DNA of 64,000 nucleotides from Pueribacillus sp041725775. Its GTDB lineage: Bacteria; Bacillota; Bacilli; Bacillales; UBA6769. Location of the stretch: contig NZ_JBEUEL010000003.1 of assembly GCF_041725775.1 (NCBI RefSeq), forward strand, positions 78,193 through 142,192. Direction: 5' to 3'. Every line of letters starts with the position of its first letter. Within the stretch, counting starts at the first letter, position 1. Under the pieces are notes generated by a model. It was not told the origin of the DNA and did not search any database. It was given only the letters and a program-made list of their open reading frames with translations. Below are positions 1 through 8,719 of the stretch, one piece after another. A program made the position numbers and the translations under genes.

Positions 1-609
1 ATGCTCATCAATGGTGAAATCGTCGACAACTTATTAGCGAGTTTGTATCGAATTATAATTGGGTATGCGCTCGGCGCAACGTTCGGTATTCTTATCGGAC
101 TGTTACTCGGGTTTTCGCGCTGGGCAGATGCGATCGGAACGCCGGTTGTTTATTCGATTTACCCAATCCCAAAAATTGCTCTTTTGCCACTATTTATTTT
201 GTGGCTTGGGATTGGTGAATTATCAAAAGTGACGATTATCGCTCTCGGTGTCTTTTTCCCAGTCGTCATTAATACGTATTCTGGTGTAAAAAATGTTGAC
301 CAAATGCTTATTAAAGCAGCAGTTACATTCGGTTCGAACCATCTCAATGTCATTCGAAAAGTCATTTTACCAGGTGCCTTACCGATGATATTTGCGGGAC
401 TAAAGTTGGCGGCAGGTACGTCGCTTCTTTTACTCGTTGCCGCTGAAATGATCGCTGCACAACAAGGGATCGGCTCGATGGTCCTTCACTATGGTAACTT
501 AATGATTACATCGAAATTAATGGTCGGAGTTTTAATTTTATCACTACTTGGCTTAACGTTTAATCGCACGCTACAATGGCTTGAGAAGAAACTATTGCCA
601 TGGAATTAA
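1..609 (+). CDS. ABC transporter permease, TauC/SsuC/ThiX type (5'-truncated)
   Basis: Inner-membrane permease of the nitrate/sulfonate/taurine/pyrimidine-precursor ABC family. The 202 visible residues cover most of the binding-protein-dependent transport domain, including the cytoplasmic coupling loop (AAVTFGSNHLNVIRKVILPGALP) that docks on the ATPase, and end with the family-typical LLPWN. Relatives are about 250-270 residues, so the first ~50 residues probably lie outside the window and the ATG at base 1 is likely an internal Met. It resembles the complete permease at 20070-20903. ATPase and binding-protein partners would be upstream, off the window. Substrate cannot be deduced. Confidence 0.8.
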   Translation: MLINGEIVDNLLASLYRIIIGYALGATFGILIGLLLGFSRWADAIGTPVVYSIYPIPKIALLPLFILWLGIGELSKVTIIALGVFFPVVINTYSGVKNVDQMLIKAAVTFGSNHLNVIRKVILPGALPMIFAGLKLAAGTSLLLLVAAEMIAAQQGIGSMVLHYGNLMITSKLMVGVLILSLLGLTFNRTLQWLEKKLLPWN

Positions 610-611
610 TA

Positions 612-655
612 AACAAACTTCCATCACCTCTTTTGCGAGGCGATGGAAGTTTGTT
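612..655. terminator. Bidirectional intrinsic terminator between convergent genes
   Basis: A 19-bp stem with one mismatch (612-630 against 637-655) and a 6-base loop lies between the stop codons of the permease and of the minus-strand betaine-type binding protein. A-rich and T-rich flanks suit both directions. Confidence 0.85.
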
Positions 656-672
656 GTTTGTTGTAGCTTACA

Positions 673-1557
673 TTACTTTTCGAGCCATTTATTGACACGG
701 TCTTCGTTATTGTCTACCCATTCTTTTGCAAGTTCAGCAGGCTCTTTCCCGTCTTGCTCCATTTTCAGTAGCCATTCTTCAATTTCATCGAGTGTGAATT
801 CCATATTTGAATAAAGTGTATATGCTTCTGGTGCTTTCTCTTTCAAGTCAAATACGGCTCCGACTTGGACATCATCCGAACCCCAAATGTCTTTCGGGTC
901 TTCAATCATCTTAATGTCAAGCAGTTTAAACATCGTATGTGGGCGCCACGCGTTGAAAACGATCGGTTCATTATCATCAATCATTTTACTCGCTTGCGCA
1001 ATCATTGCAGGGGTACTACTATTTGTCACATCATAATCTAAATCATATTCTTCAATTAATCTTCTTGTTGTTTGATCCATTCCACTACCAGCTTCAACTG
1101 AATAAATCATACCATCGAATTCATCGATATAAGTCTCTAAATCTTCCGTAGAGTTAATATGGTCCATAAATTCTGGGACGGCTAATCCAACTGGCGCACC
1201 AGAATAAAGCGTTCCAATGATATCAAAGTCGCCTTCATACTTTTCTAAATAAGCTTTTTGTATGTTCGGAGACCAAATATCAATGTATACATCAATATCG
1301 CCTTCAGAGAGCGCTTCGTATAAAATACCAACCTCAGCTTCTTGAATGGTTGCATCGTATCCTTCACGTTCTAAAATTTCTTTTGAAAGATAGGCAGGAA
1401 TAGTCGCATAATCGTATGGATCTAAGCCAATGATAATTTCTTTCCCAGAGGCATTATTTTTACTCTCATTTACAGTTCCATCATCATCGTTTGCTCCACA
1501 GCCGATGAGCATGAGTAAAATCGTGATACTTACTAAATAAAATGGTTTCAACTTCAT
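673..1557 (-). CDS. Glycine betaine/osmoprotectant ABC transporter substrate-binding lipoprotein (OpuAC family)
   Basis: Membrane-anchored extracellular binding protein that would deliver a quaternary-ammonium osmoprotectant to an OpuA/ProU-type importer. The 294-residue product has a lipoprotein signal with lipobox LIGC (Cys20), then an Asp/Asn-rich linker and an OpuAC fold starting at EIIIGLDPYDYATIPAYLSKEIL. It is rich in acidic residues. No OpuAA ATPase or OpuAB permease is adjacent, so it is an orphan or serves a transporter encoded elsewhere. It converges on the truncated permease and shares its terminator. RBS-like AGGTTC/GGAGG is seen upstream of the ATG. Exact ligand (betaine, choline, carnitine, proline betaine) is not resolved. 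Confidence 0.82.
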   Translation of the reverse strand: MKLKPFYLVSITILLMLIGCGANDDDGTVNESKNNASGKEIIIGLDPYDYATIPAYLSKEILEREGYDATIQEAEVGILYEALSEGDIDVYIDIWSPNIQKAYLEKYEGDFDIIGTLYSGAPVGLAVPEFMDHINSTEDLETYIDEFDGMIYSVEAGSGMDQTTRRLIEEYDLDYDVTNSSTPAMIAQASKMIDDNEPIVFNAWRPHTMFKLLDIKMIEDPKDIWGSDDVQVGAVFDLKEKAPEAYTLYSNMEFTLDEIEEWLLKMEQDGKEPAELAKEWVDNNEDRVNKWLEK

Positions 1558-1788
1558 AATAGGAAAAGAACCTCCACATTTTGTTATTGATCATAATAAA
1601 GGGATTTTTTATGATTGAACCAAGCTGATTTATAAAACACTCCTTCCATGCTTATCCAACAATTCTAACATATATATAAACGAATAGTTTAACAATTCAA
1701 AGAAACTAAGATAATTTACAAAAATGGTAATGAATCTTACAAAATTCCTAAAAGTGGACAATAAAACCGTAAAATTACTTAGAAATTA

Positions 1789-1817
1789 TTGACAATGAAT
1801 TTACCCACTGTTAATCT
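1789..1817 (+). promoter_or_regulatory. Candidate sigma-A promoter upstream of the structured block
   Basis: Perfect -35 TTGACA at 1789-1794, 17-base spacer, weak -10 TAATCT at 1812-1817. Transcription would start about 25-30 bases before the structured element. Confidence 0.45.
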
Positions 1818-1850
1818 ATACATGCATAGTAAAAAAGAATTAGGTTTAAG

Positions 1851-1978
1851 GAAACGATGAGATGCGACTTGTATTTGGGCACCTAAGTCGTATGGAGTAA
1901 ATGGTGCAACCGGCCTTTACATCATGTTTGTATATGAACAAAAAATAGGTGAATTTCTAATCTCACGTTCATCGTTTC
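1851..1978 (+). ncRNA. Candidate structured RNA (unidentified), closing stem plus three hairpins
   Basis: A perfect 10-bp closing stem (GAAACGATGA 1851-1860 with TCATCGTTTC 1969-1978) encloses three local hairpins. These are CGACTT/AAGTCG (1865-1870 with 1885-1890), GTAAA..GG/CC..TTTAC (1897-1920) and TGTTT/GAACA (about 1925-1940). The layout is that of a multi-branched cis-regulatory RNA. I could not match it to riboswitch consensus sequences I know (c-di-GMP-I and II, SAM, TPP, purine, THF, guanidine, fluoride). It lies about 230 bases upstream of the prepilin peptidase. It could also be an inverted-repeat miniature element. Confidence 0.4.
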
Positions 1979-2207
1979 AATATCGAACTGACAAAACATT
2001 GAAAAAAAGAAACCAGGCTGAAAACACCATATAATTTTTCGAATATTCAGTTAAAGTGTGAAAAAATGTTCAATTGCTGCGACTTTAACTATAGAAAACT
2101 ACGGTAGAAAGATATGTAATGAAGAAGGACGTCTCAATCGAATAGTTTTTAATCTCAGCGCTTTGGTGTTGAGACCCGATTCAATTTCATAGCAAAGGAA
2201 GACAGAG

Positions 2208-2966
2208 ATGCTTGATATTATGTTATATAGCTATTTATTCATAGTTGGTCTTATCTTTGGTTCGTTTTACAATGTTGTTGGGATAAGAACAGCTGAGAAG
2301 CAGTCGATCGTGACACCGCGTTCACACTGTCCGAACTGCCAGCAACAGCTCGCGGCAATGGAATTGATCCCAGTCGTCTCGTATGTTTTGCAAAAAGGTC
2401 GATGTAAAAATTGCCAAAAATCGTTCTCTCCAAAATATCTATTGTTTGAGTTATTGACAGCATGTCTTTTTACGATCTCACCCATAGTGGTGGGATGGTC
2501 AAAAGAGTTGCTTATCGCACTTTTACTCATTTCACTTGTTATTATCGTATCCATTTCTGATTTACATAAAATGCTCATTCCGAACAAAGTGTTATTGTTA
2601 TTCGGAATGACAACTTTCATTGTTCGCTTATTTATCCCGACGATACCGTGGTGGGATGCATATGTCGGAGCATTACTCGGTTTCGGACTGCTGTATCTCA
2701 TTGCAGTCGTGAGTAAAGGCGGAATAGGTGGCGGTGATATTAAGTTGTTTGCCGTACTTGGATTGTTCGTTGGTGTGAAAGGCGTTTTGCTAACGTTATT
2801 TTTAGCTGCGTTTCTCGGTATGTTGTTTAGTCTTGTACTTATCATAATGCGAAAATTAAAACACAAACAGCCGATGCCGTTTGCCCCGTTTATTGGACTT
2901 GCTTCATTGATTAGTTATACGTATGGAGCACAGCTATGGGACTTGTATTTTCGTTTATTTGCATAA
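2208..2966 (+). CDS. comC: Prepilin peptidase (A24 family, type IV leader peptidase/methylase)
   Basis: Polytopic membrane aspartyl protease that cleaves and N-methylates type IV prepilins or competence pseudopilins. It is 252 residues, close to B. subtilis ComC (248). An N-terminal methylase-type domain carries two CxxC pairs (C41/C44 and C66/C69). The first catalytic Asp is in ISDLHKMLIPN and the second in the GxGD-type motif GGGDIKLF near residue 175. About seven hydrophobic segments follow one another. RBS AAAGGA lies 8 bases before the ATG. No comG or pil genes are in the window, so it is a stand-alone locus; a possible regulatory RNA lies upstream. Confidence 0.9.
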   Translation: MLDIMLYSYLFIVGLIFGSFYNVVGIRTAEKQSIVTPRSHCPNCQQQLAAMELIPVVSYVLQKGRCKNCQKSFSPKYLLFELLTACLFTISPIVVGWSKELLIALLLISLVIIVSISDLHKMLIPNKVLLLFGMTTFIVRLFIPTIPWWDAYVGALLGFGLLYLIAVVSKGGIGGGDIKLFAVLGLFVGVKGVLLTLFLAAFLGMLFSLVLIIMRKLKHKQPMPFAPFIGLASLISYTYGAQLWDLYFRLFA

Positions 2967-3498
2967 GTGGCTAGAAAGGTGAGGGGACGATGTGTTTTCA
3001 TTTCGGAAACCCTTTAATGTTACAGCTTTTTGATTGATGATTTGCGGAAATTTTTAACGAAACATAAGATTACGTATAAATATAAGCATTTACAATTAGA
3101 AGGATTGAATTTTCAGAAAAAAATTCGTGGCGAAACTAAACGTTCTTTTAACAACACTAAAAGACATTCAAGACCATTGTTTTTGACTGTTTATTTTCAC
3201 GTTCTCATGTTGGTATAAACAAATAAACTAATTACCTATGGAACCGTCGCCACTCCAAATCATTTATAACCCGGAAATCTTTAACACGTATGCAGATTTA
3301 AAGCAACAAGAACCTGTCATTTATGATGTTGAGCCTCCGCAGGTCATGGAGCGAAGTTAATAACGATTCATCATCGGCTGTTTCAATGTGCTAATTTACG
3401 TTAAACGAGCCTATTTTTTTTTAAGCATGTAATGTTTTGTCGAAAACTTGGTCATCCTAATGAGAGGATTTGTCAGCTAGAAAAGGAGTGTAATTAGG
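2967..3498 (+). other. Intergenic debris with short reading frames
   Basis: Two short frames are present: 62 codons at 3030-3218 (basic, FLTKHKITYKYKHLQLEG) and 40 codons at 3238-3360 (PLQIIYNPEIFNTYADL then EPPQVMERS). They look like pieces of larger proteins rather than genes, and neither has a convincing RBS. I do not recognise the parent proteins. They may be remains of a mobile element. The last part (3400-3498) holds the fadF leader and its RBS. Confidence 0.35.
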
Positions 3499-5661
3499 AT
3501 GACGGGACCTTCGCTTACGTTTGTCATTTTCGCGCTAGTGGCGGCAGCTGTGAGTGCTTACGGCGTGTATGCCTTTATTTATAGCATTTACATACGGTAT
3601 CGGTTCATGTCACTTGGCAAAGATACGGGAGAATTTAAAGATTGGAAAGAACGATTGCGCGTGACGTTTCGTCAAGTATTTGGTCATTCAAAAATTTTAA
3701 AAGACCGTAAAAGTGGAATTATGCACTTGTTCATTTTTTACGGTTTCTTTGTTGTGCAGTTAGGGGCTTTTGAGCTCATTATTAAAGGGTTTTATCCAGA
3801 TTTTAAATGGCCGTTTGGAGAGCTTTACCCTTTTTACACGTTGTCACAAGAGTTTACGGTAACCGCGGTTTTAATTGCAATTCTGTATGCAGCTTATCGC
3901 AGGTTTGGTGAACGTTTGCCTCGATTAAAACAGAACGTTAAAGCAACGCTCGTCATTTATTTTATTGGCGGGTTAATGCTCAGTGTGTTGTTAAGTTATG
4001 CGTTTGAAGCACTTTGGATCGGACTTGAGCCGAGCTGGATTCGTCCATTCAGTTCGATGTTTGAAGTTATTTTTGGTTTTGTTAGTTCTGATGCAGCCTA
4101 TTGGCTTTTTTACTTTTTCTGGTGGGTGCATTTACTTATTTTGTTAGCGTTCATGGTGTATGTTCCGCAGTCGAAACATGCGCACCTATTGTTTGCGCCT
4201 TTTAATATTTTGTTTTCGCGAATGGGACCTCCGAGCAAAATGCTTCCGATCGATTTTACAGATGAAACGGCGGAAGAATTTGGTGTTGGACGAGTCGAGG
4301 ACTTTACACGTGGAGAGCTGCTTGATTTATATGCATGTGTCGAATGTGGACGTTGTACGAATATGTGTCCAGGTTCAAATACTGGAAAAATGCTTTCGCC
4401 GATGCACATTATGACAAAAGTTCGCGAGCATTTGAATGAAAAAGGTGAAGTGATTACTGAAAAATCCCCGTGGACGACTGGACGAATTCTTGGGAATCCG
4501 AAAGGGTTTATTCATATGATGGAAGACGTTCCATTTGCGCATGGAGCTCCAGAAGGATTTGACCCTGATCCAAACTTGCATACCGATATTCGTCCGACGT
4601 TAAGACATCAGTCTGAATCGTATCGGCTAACGGAAGGCAACATCATGGATATTAACTTAATAGGAAATGTTGTCACTGAGCAAGAAATTTGGGCGTGTAC
4701 GACGTGCCGAAATTGTGAGGACCAATGTCCAGTTGGCAACGAACACTTGTCACTTATTTATGGAATGCGTCGTTATCTTGTGTTAACACAAGGGAGTATG
4801 CCTGTCGAAGCACAGCGAATGATGAGTAATTACGAACGGCAAAGTAACCCGTGGGGGATCAGTCGAAAAGATCGAGTGAAGTGGCGCGATGAGAGGCCTG
4901 ATTTAGCCATTCCAACGGTGAAAGAAACCGATGATTTTGAGTATTTGTTTTGGGTCGGTTCAATGGCTTCGTACGATGATCGTTCGAAAAAAATTGCGTT
5001 TGATTTCGTAAAAATTATGAACGAAGCAGGTGTGAAGTTTGCAATCCTTGGGAATCAAGAGCGAAGCACGGGTGATACGATCCGACGTCTTGGTAATGAA
5101 TATTTGTTTCAAGAGTTAGCGGAAAGAAACATTAAGCAAATCGAAAAATATAACGTGAAAAAAATTGTAACGATTGATCCACATATTTATAATGTTTTCA
5201 AAAATGAATATCCCGATTTTGGCTTAGAAGGCGTCGAGGTTATTCACCATACTCAGCTTATCGCACAGCTCATTCGCGAAAATAAAATTTCATTGACAAA
5301 TGAGTTGCAAGAAAGAATTGTTTATCATGATTCGTGTTATTTAGGACGTTATAACGGAATTTACGACGTTCCTCGGGATATATTAAAAGCGATCCCAGGA
5401 GTGACCTTGCTTGAAATGGATCGGAACAAAGAAGATGGTATGTGTTGTGGCGCAGGTGGTGCCCGAATGTGGATGGAAGAAGATGAGGGTCTTCGCGTGA
5501 ATGAGACGCGTGTCAAACAGGCGATGAACGAAAAACCGACAATTATAGGGTCGAACTGTCCATATTGCTTAACGATGATGGACGATGGAGTGAAAGCGTT
5601 CGAAGCAGAACATGTTCAAACGTACGATTTAGCTGAACTTGTTGCAAAAGCGCTCGGATGA
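3499..5661 (+). CDS. fadF: Iron-sulfur electron-transfer oxidoreductase FadF (heterodisulfide-reductase-like)
   Basis: Membrane-bound Fe-S protein, close in length (720 residues) and layout to B. subtilis FadF (YwjF). It is thought to pass electrons from acyl-CoA dehydrogenases/ETF to the quinone pool. An N-terminal nitrate-reductase-gamma-like membrane domain (about residues 1-230) is followed by two 4Fe-4S clusters, CVECGRCTNMCP (~280) and CTTCRNCEDQCP (~400). Two CCG domains follow, with HDSCYLGRYNG (~610), MCCGAGG (~648) and a final CPYC (~687). RBS AAAAGGAG precedes the ATG. In B. subtilis fadF is followed by an acyl-CoA dehydrogenase; here it is monocistronic. Acyl-CoA dehydrogenases at 24-31 kb are plausible electron donors. 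Confidence 0.9.
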   Translation: MTGPSLTFVIFALVAAAVSAYGVYAFIYSIYIRYRFMSLGKDTGEFKDWKERLRVTFRQVFGHSKILKDRKSGIMHLFIFYGFFVVQLGAFELIIKGFYPDFKWPFGELYPFYTLSQEFTVTAVLIAILYAAYRRFGERLPRLKQNVKATLVIYFIGGLMLSVLLSYAFEALWIGLEPSWIRPFSSMFEVIFGFVSSDAAYWLFYFFWWVHLLILLAFMVYVPQSKHAHLLFAPFNILFSRMGPPSKMLPIDFTDETAEEFGVGRVEDFTRGELLDLYACVECGRCTNMCPGSNTGKMLSPMHIMTKVREHLNEKGEVITEKSPWTTGRILGNPKGFIHMMEDVPFAHGAPEGFDPDPNLHTDIRPTLRHQSESYRLTEGNIMDINLIGNVVTEQEIWACTTCRNCEDQCPVGNEHLSLIYGMRRYLVLTQGSMPVEAQRMMSNYERQSNPWGISRKDRVKWRDERPDLAIPTVKETDDFEYLFWVGSMASYDDRSKKIAFDFVKIMNEAGVKFAILGNQERSTGDTIRRLGNEYLFQELAERNIKQIEKYNVKKIVTIDPHIYNVFKNEYPDFGLEGVEVIHHTQLIAQLIRENKISLTNELQERIVYHDSCYLGRYNGIYDVPRDILKAIPGVTLLEMDRNKEDGMCCGAGGARMWMEEDEGLRVNETRVKQAMNEKPTIIGSNCPYCLTMMDDGVKAFEAEHVQTYDLAELVAKALG

Positions 5662-5814
5662 GACTTTAGCACAAGTAAAAAAACACTACAATTGTCGGGA
5701 TGATCAATCTTTTGTGAAAGCTTATACTTTATGGTAGGCGATGGTTGTTCAACCGTTTCTTTGACAGTAGTGTTCCACAATATACTCCTCCAATCAGTGA
5801 GTGGAACGCCATTT

Positions 5815-5855
5815 GCACACGTATCGAAAAGCAGATATGTGTGCGCTTTTTTATT
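5815..5855 (+). terminator. Intrinsic terminator downstream of fadF
   Basis: 11-bp stem GCACACGTATC/GATATGTGTGC (one G-T pair; 5815-5825 with 5834-5844) followed by a T-rich run at 5846-5855. Confidence 0.75.
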
Positions 5856-5872
5856 TTATACACTAGGAAATT

Positions 5873-5908
5873 ATAAAAAAACCCAAGTGAATACTCGTCA
5901 CTTGGGTT
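5873..5908 (-). terminator. Hairpin with minus-strand U-run
   Basis: Perfect stem AACCCAAGTGA/TCACTTGGGTT (5880-5890 with 5898-5908). The A-run at 5875-5881 would be a U-tract on the minus strand, so it can stop transcription coming from the DUF1646 gene. Confidence 0.6.
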
Positions 5909-6253
5909 ATGGGGAAGTTGTGTAAGCCATTCACGTATTTATTCCTTTAGTTCTTATTAGCTGTTATCATAACGCAAGTAATAACGAGCGATTTATCTCT
6001 ACGAGTAAGTTGCCGATCGATTGCCCTATATTTACCATTGATGTCGTTTCACTAAGCAAGTGGGATGCTCGGGTCGGAGAGAGCGGAAAAAACGGTGATG
6101 GACGTAGTGTAAAGGCTTGTCACGATAACGATTAAAGTAGCACGTGCAACTCAAAATTGTTAATCCAAAGTTAATTAAATGAGTGCGAAAAAATATGGAC
6201 CGAACCATAGTCATGCTATTCGAAAATTTTATTTCAGTCGGACTGACGGAATG

Positions 6254-6503
6254 AATAATTTAATTTCCGAAAGAAGTCTCCCATCTTCAAGGAATAGAAA
6301 AAGAAATGCCGTTGTCCGAACGTGTGTATAAGTGTTCTTGCGGTTTTGTATTCGATCGTGATCACAATTCAGCAATCAATATCAAAAATGAAGGATTGCG
6401 CTTATTAGCATAAAGAACATAACTTTTGGAACAAGAGTGTTAGCTCGGTCAATTTCCCACTTCAAGCGACCCGTAAGGGTAGTAAGTGGTGGGAGCAGTT
6501 CAC
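6254..6503 (+). pseudogene. TnpB (IS200/IS605 family) 3' remnant with right-end hairpin, copy 1
   Basis: The frame ending at 6413 encodes a TnpB C-terminus: VYKCSCGFVFDRDHNSAIN then LRLLA. This is the second half of the zinc finger plus the RuvC-III DRDxN motif. The first CxxC knuckle is deleted and a frameshift follows in an A-run. Downstream lies the conserved 3' hairpin (CCACTT ... CCCgtaaGGG ... AAGTGG, about 6458-6491) ending in GCAGTTCAC, which resembles the IS605 right end and omega-RNA 3' scaffold. Compared with copy 2 (30687-30906) it has about 34 extra bases between the stop codon and the hairpin. Not able to encode a nuclease. Confidence 0.75.
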
Positions 6504-6560
6504 TGAAGAACAATTGTTTGAAAGTAACGGTTTGTCTGTATTCCTAACTCGTTTGTTGGA

Positions 6561-7574
6561 TTAGACAATAAGAATAACTAAAAAGTAAACGAACATTGCG
6601 ATGAGACCGATCGGAATGCCAAAGCGTGCCCATTCTTTGCTCGTAATGTTCAATTTGCCAGCCGCAATAATGTTTGGAATATTCCCAGGGACGAGCATGC
6701 CACCGCTAATGAGTAATCCTAGTAAAATAGCTTGTAAAGTTTCTGTATTCATTGCAGGGCTAACTTCAGCAGCTGCAAGTGTCGCATTGTCGAGGATGGC
6801 TGAAATCATATTAATCCAATAAAGAATATATGGACTTAAATGAAGTAAATATCGTTCGATAAAGGGTTCAAACCCTGCTCCTAACAACGTTAATCCCATA
6901 ACAAACAAGTAGATTTTAAGTGAACGAACAATAATGTCAAGGTAGCTTTCATCGTTACCACTGTTCGACAATCGATTTATTTCATTTTTCGGCTTAACGA
7001 TGACTGCAGTGAGAAGTCCAAAGATGGCAACGGCAGGAATGATATACAATCCGATTAAATGAATTAAATAGAAAAAATCTTCATTTAATTTGCTTACAAC
7101 AATTGTTGAGAGTGGTTCTCCAATCGGTGTTAATGCTGCACCGAGTCCGATTGAAAAGCAAGCGAGAACGACGAATTGTAATTCAGATTTTCGATCCAGT
7201 TTTAAAATTGAAGCGACTGCGACAAGGACGAGAGATGCGATAATTGCTGTAATCATACTTGATACGAGTCCGAGAAACATTACGAACAGAGCAAGAAACA
7301 TCCGAAGTGACATGATGTTGCTCATCGCATGAATCGTTTTTTCTAATTGTCGGTGAAACCATTTAAACAAGGTCCCTGCTAGTAAAACCGCTAATGTAAT
7401 CTGAATGGGATCTTGCAACGCTTTTAACCATAGCGTTCGATCTAATACTCCACTTATGACCGTAGTTGCTAAACCCATGACGAATAGGAAAGCTTCTAAG
7501 TTTTGTTCAACTTGTTTTACGTAGAAAGGGAGAAACAGCACGAGAATTAAAATCATAGTTAACCCGAAGATCAT
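6561..7574 (-). CDS. DUF1646 family putative cation transporter
   Basis: Polytopic membrane protein of 337 residues with about ten hydrophobic segments and the motifs GAALTPIGEPLST, ISAILDNATLAAAE and VPGNIPNI. These are typical of DUF1646 and related arsenite/sodium-antiporter-like proteins. In other bacteria DUF1646 genes are associated with a sodium-sensing riboswitch class, so sodium export is the usual inference. RBS AAAAGGA lies about 9 bases before the ATG. It is divergent from purU. The 240-base leader (7575-7816) contains some complementarity, but I cannot confirm a riboswitch by eye. Confidence 0.8.
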   Translation of the reverse strand: MIFGLTMILILVLFLPFYVKQVEQNLEAFLFVMGLATTVISGVLDRTLWLKALQDPIQITLAVLLAGTLFKWFHRQLEKTIHAMSNIMSLRMFLALFVMFLGLVSSMITAIIASLVLVAVASILKLDRKSELQFVVLACFSIGLGAALTPIGEPLSTIVVSKLNEDFFYLIHLIGLYIIPAVAIFGLLTAVIVKPKNEINRLSNSGNDESYLDIIVRSLKIYLFVMGLTLLGAGFEPFIERYLLHLSPYILYWINMISAILDNATLAAAEVSPAMNTETLQAILLGLLISGGMLVPGNIPNIIAAGKLNITSKEWARFGIPIGLIAMFVYFLVILIV

Positions 7575-7816
7575 TGTGTAAGTCCTTTTCTAGTATATTT
7601 TTTGTCATTTGAAGCTAATAATTAAAATTTTTCATAGCAGTAGAATGTAAGTTTCTAAAACTAATGTTTTTAAGACATGTGTCAGCACTAGTATATTCAT
7701 AGAAATTGAGAAAATTAATAAAGATTTTCGCGTTAGCTTCAGGTCGAGCAATGACACGGTAAAGAGACAATAGTATAATTGTTCATTATGAGATTATATG
7801 TGAAGAGGGAGAAGCA

Positions 7817-8719
7817 ATGAGTTCGAAAATTAGACAACGAATAAAAGCGTTTCAAGAAGAAAAGAAAAACAGAGGAAGACTTTTAATCGACTGTCCCGAC
7901 CAACCTGGGATTGTGGCAGCTGTATCGCAATTTTTGTTTGAACAAGGGGCGAACATTATAGAGTCGAGCCAATATTCAACTAACCCTGAAGGCGGACGTT
8001 TTTTCATGCGCATTGTTTTTGAATGTGACCATTTAAAAGCAAAGTCGAAAGAGATAGAAGCTGCGTTTGAAGCAACAATCGCACATCAATTCTCAATGGA
8101 CTGGGACTTTACATATGTATTTGACATAAAAAAAATGGCCATTTTCGTTTCGAAAGAGTTGCACTGTTTGCTAGAGCTTTTATGGGAATGGCAAAACGGA
8201 GACTTAATGACTGATATCGCGCTCGTCATTAGCAATCACGAAGATGCACGAGAGCACGTCGAGCCACTTGGCATCCCGTTTTACTACATTCCTGCAAACA
8301 AAGATATCCGTGCGGAAGTCGAGAAGAAACAATTACAGTTGCTTGAAGAGTATGACGTCGATTTCATTGTACTTGCGAGATATATGCAAATTTTAACGCC
8401 GGATTTCGTTGCGAAACATCCGAATCGGATTATTAATATTCACCATTCGTTTTTGCCTGCTTTTGTCGGCGCAAAACCGTACGAACGTGCGTATGAGCGT
8501 GGGGTGAAGCTAATCGGTGCAACGTCGCATTACGTAACGAATGATCTTGATGAAGGTCCAATTATTGAACAAGATATCCATCGAGTTGATCATCGTGACA
8601 ACGTAGAAGATTTAAAGAAAATCGGTCGTTCGATTGAGCGGAGTGTTTTCGCACGTGCAGTAAAATGGCATTTAGAAGATCGGATTCTCGTTCATCGTAA
8701 TAAAACGATTGTGTTTTAA
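7817..8719 (+). CDS. purU: Formyltetrahydrofolate deformylase
   Basis: Cytosolic hydrolase turning 10-formyl-tetrahydrofolate into tetrahydrofolate and formate, balancing the one-carbon pool. It is 300 residues, with an N-terminal ACT domain (LLIDCPDQPGIVAAVSQFL) and a C-terminal formyltransferase-fold domain. Catalytic motifs are NRIINIHHSFLPAF (Asn/His) and GATSHYVTNDLDEGPIIEQD (Asp). RBS GAGGGAG precedes the ATG. Monocistronic, and divergent from the DUF1646 gene. Confidence 0.95.
   Translation: MSSKIRQRIKAFQEEKKNRGRLLIDCPDQPGIVAAVSQFLFEQGANIIESSQYSTNPEGGRFFMRIVFECDHLKAKSKEIEAAFEATIAHQFSMDWDFTYVFDIKKMAIFVSKELHCLLELLWEWQNGDLMTDIALVISNHEDAREHVEPLGIPFYYIPANKDIRAEVEKKQLQLLEEYDVDFIVLARYMQILTPDFVAKHPNRIINIHHSFLPAFVGAKPYERAYERGVKLIGATSHYVTNDLDEGPIIEQDIHRVDHRDNVEDLKKIGRSIERSVFARAVKWHLEDRILVHRNKTIVF

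Larger units (their letters stand above)
1558..2207. other. 650-base intergenic region with a promoter and a multi-stem structure
   Basis: No coding frame is supported. The left part holds the leader of the minus-strand lipoprotein. The right part has a plus-strand promoter candidate (1789-1817), a multi-hairpin block (1851-1978) and an inverted repeat GTCTCAA/TTGAGAC (2131-2137 with 2169-2175) just before the prepilin peptidase. Confidence 0.6.
5662..6560. other. 900-base region without an intact gene
   Basis: Holds two terminator-like hairpins (5815-5855 and 5880-5908), an inverted repeat GTTCCAC/GTGGAAC (5772-5778 with 5801-5807), about 300 bases of unassignable sequence (5930-6240), a TnpB-derived remnant (6254-6503) and the 3' flank of the DUF1646 gene. 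Confidence 0.6.

Noticed and set aside
1851..1978. c-di-GMP riboswitch
   Set aside because: GGGCAC, ATGGTGCAACCGG and CCTTTAC recall parts of GEMM/c-di-GMP consensus sequences, but their order and the missing GACGCAAAGCC and AGCGGGG blocks do not fit.
5930..6240. Possible IS110-type transposase start (frame PIFTIDVVSLSKWDARVGES)
   Set aside because: Only a short stretch resembles anything, and no further transposase motif follows.
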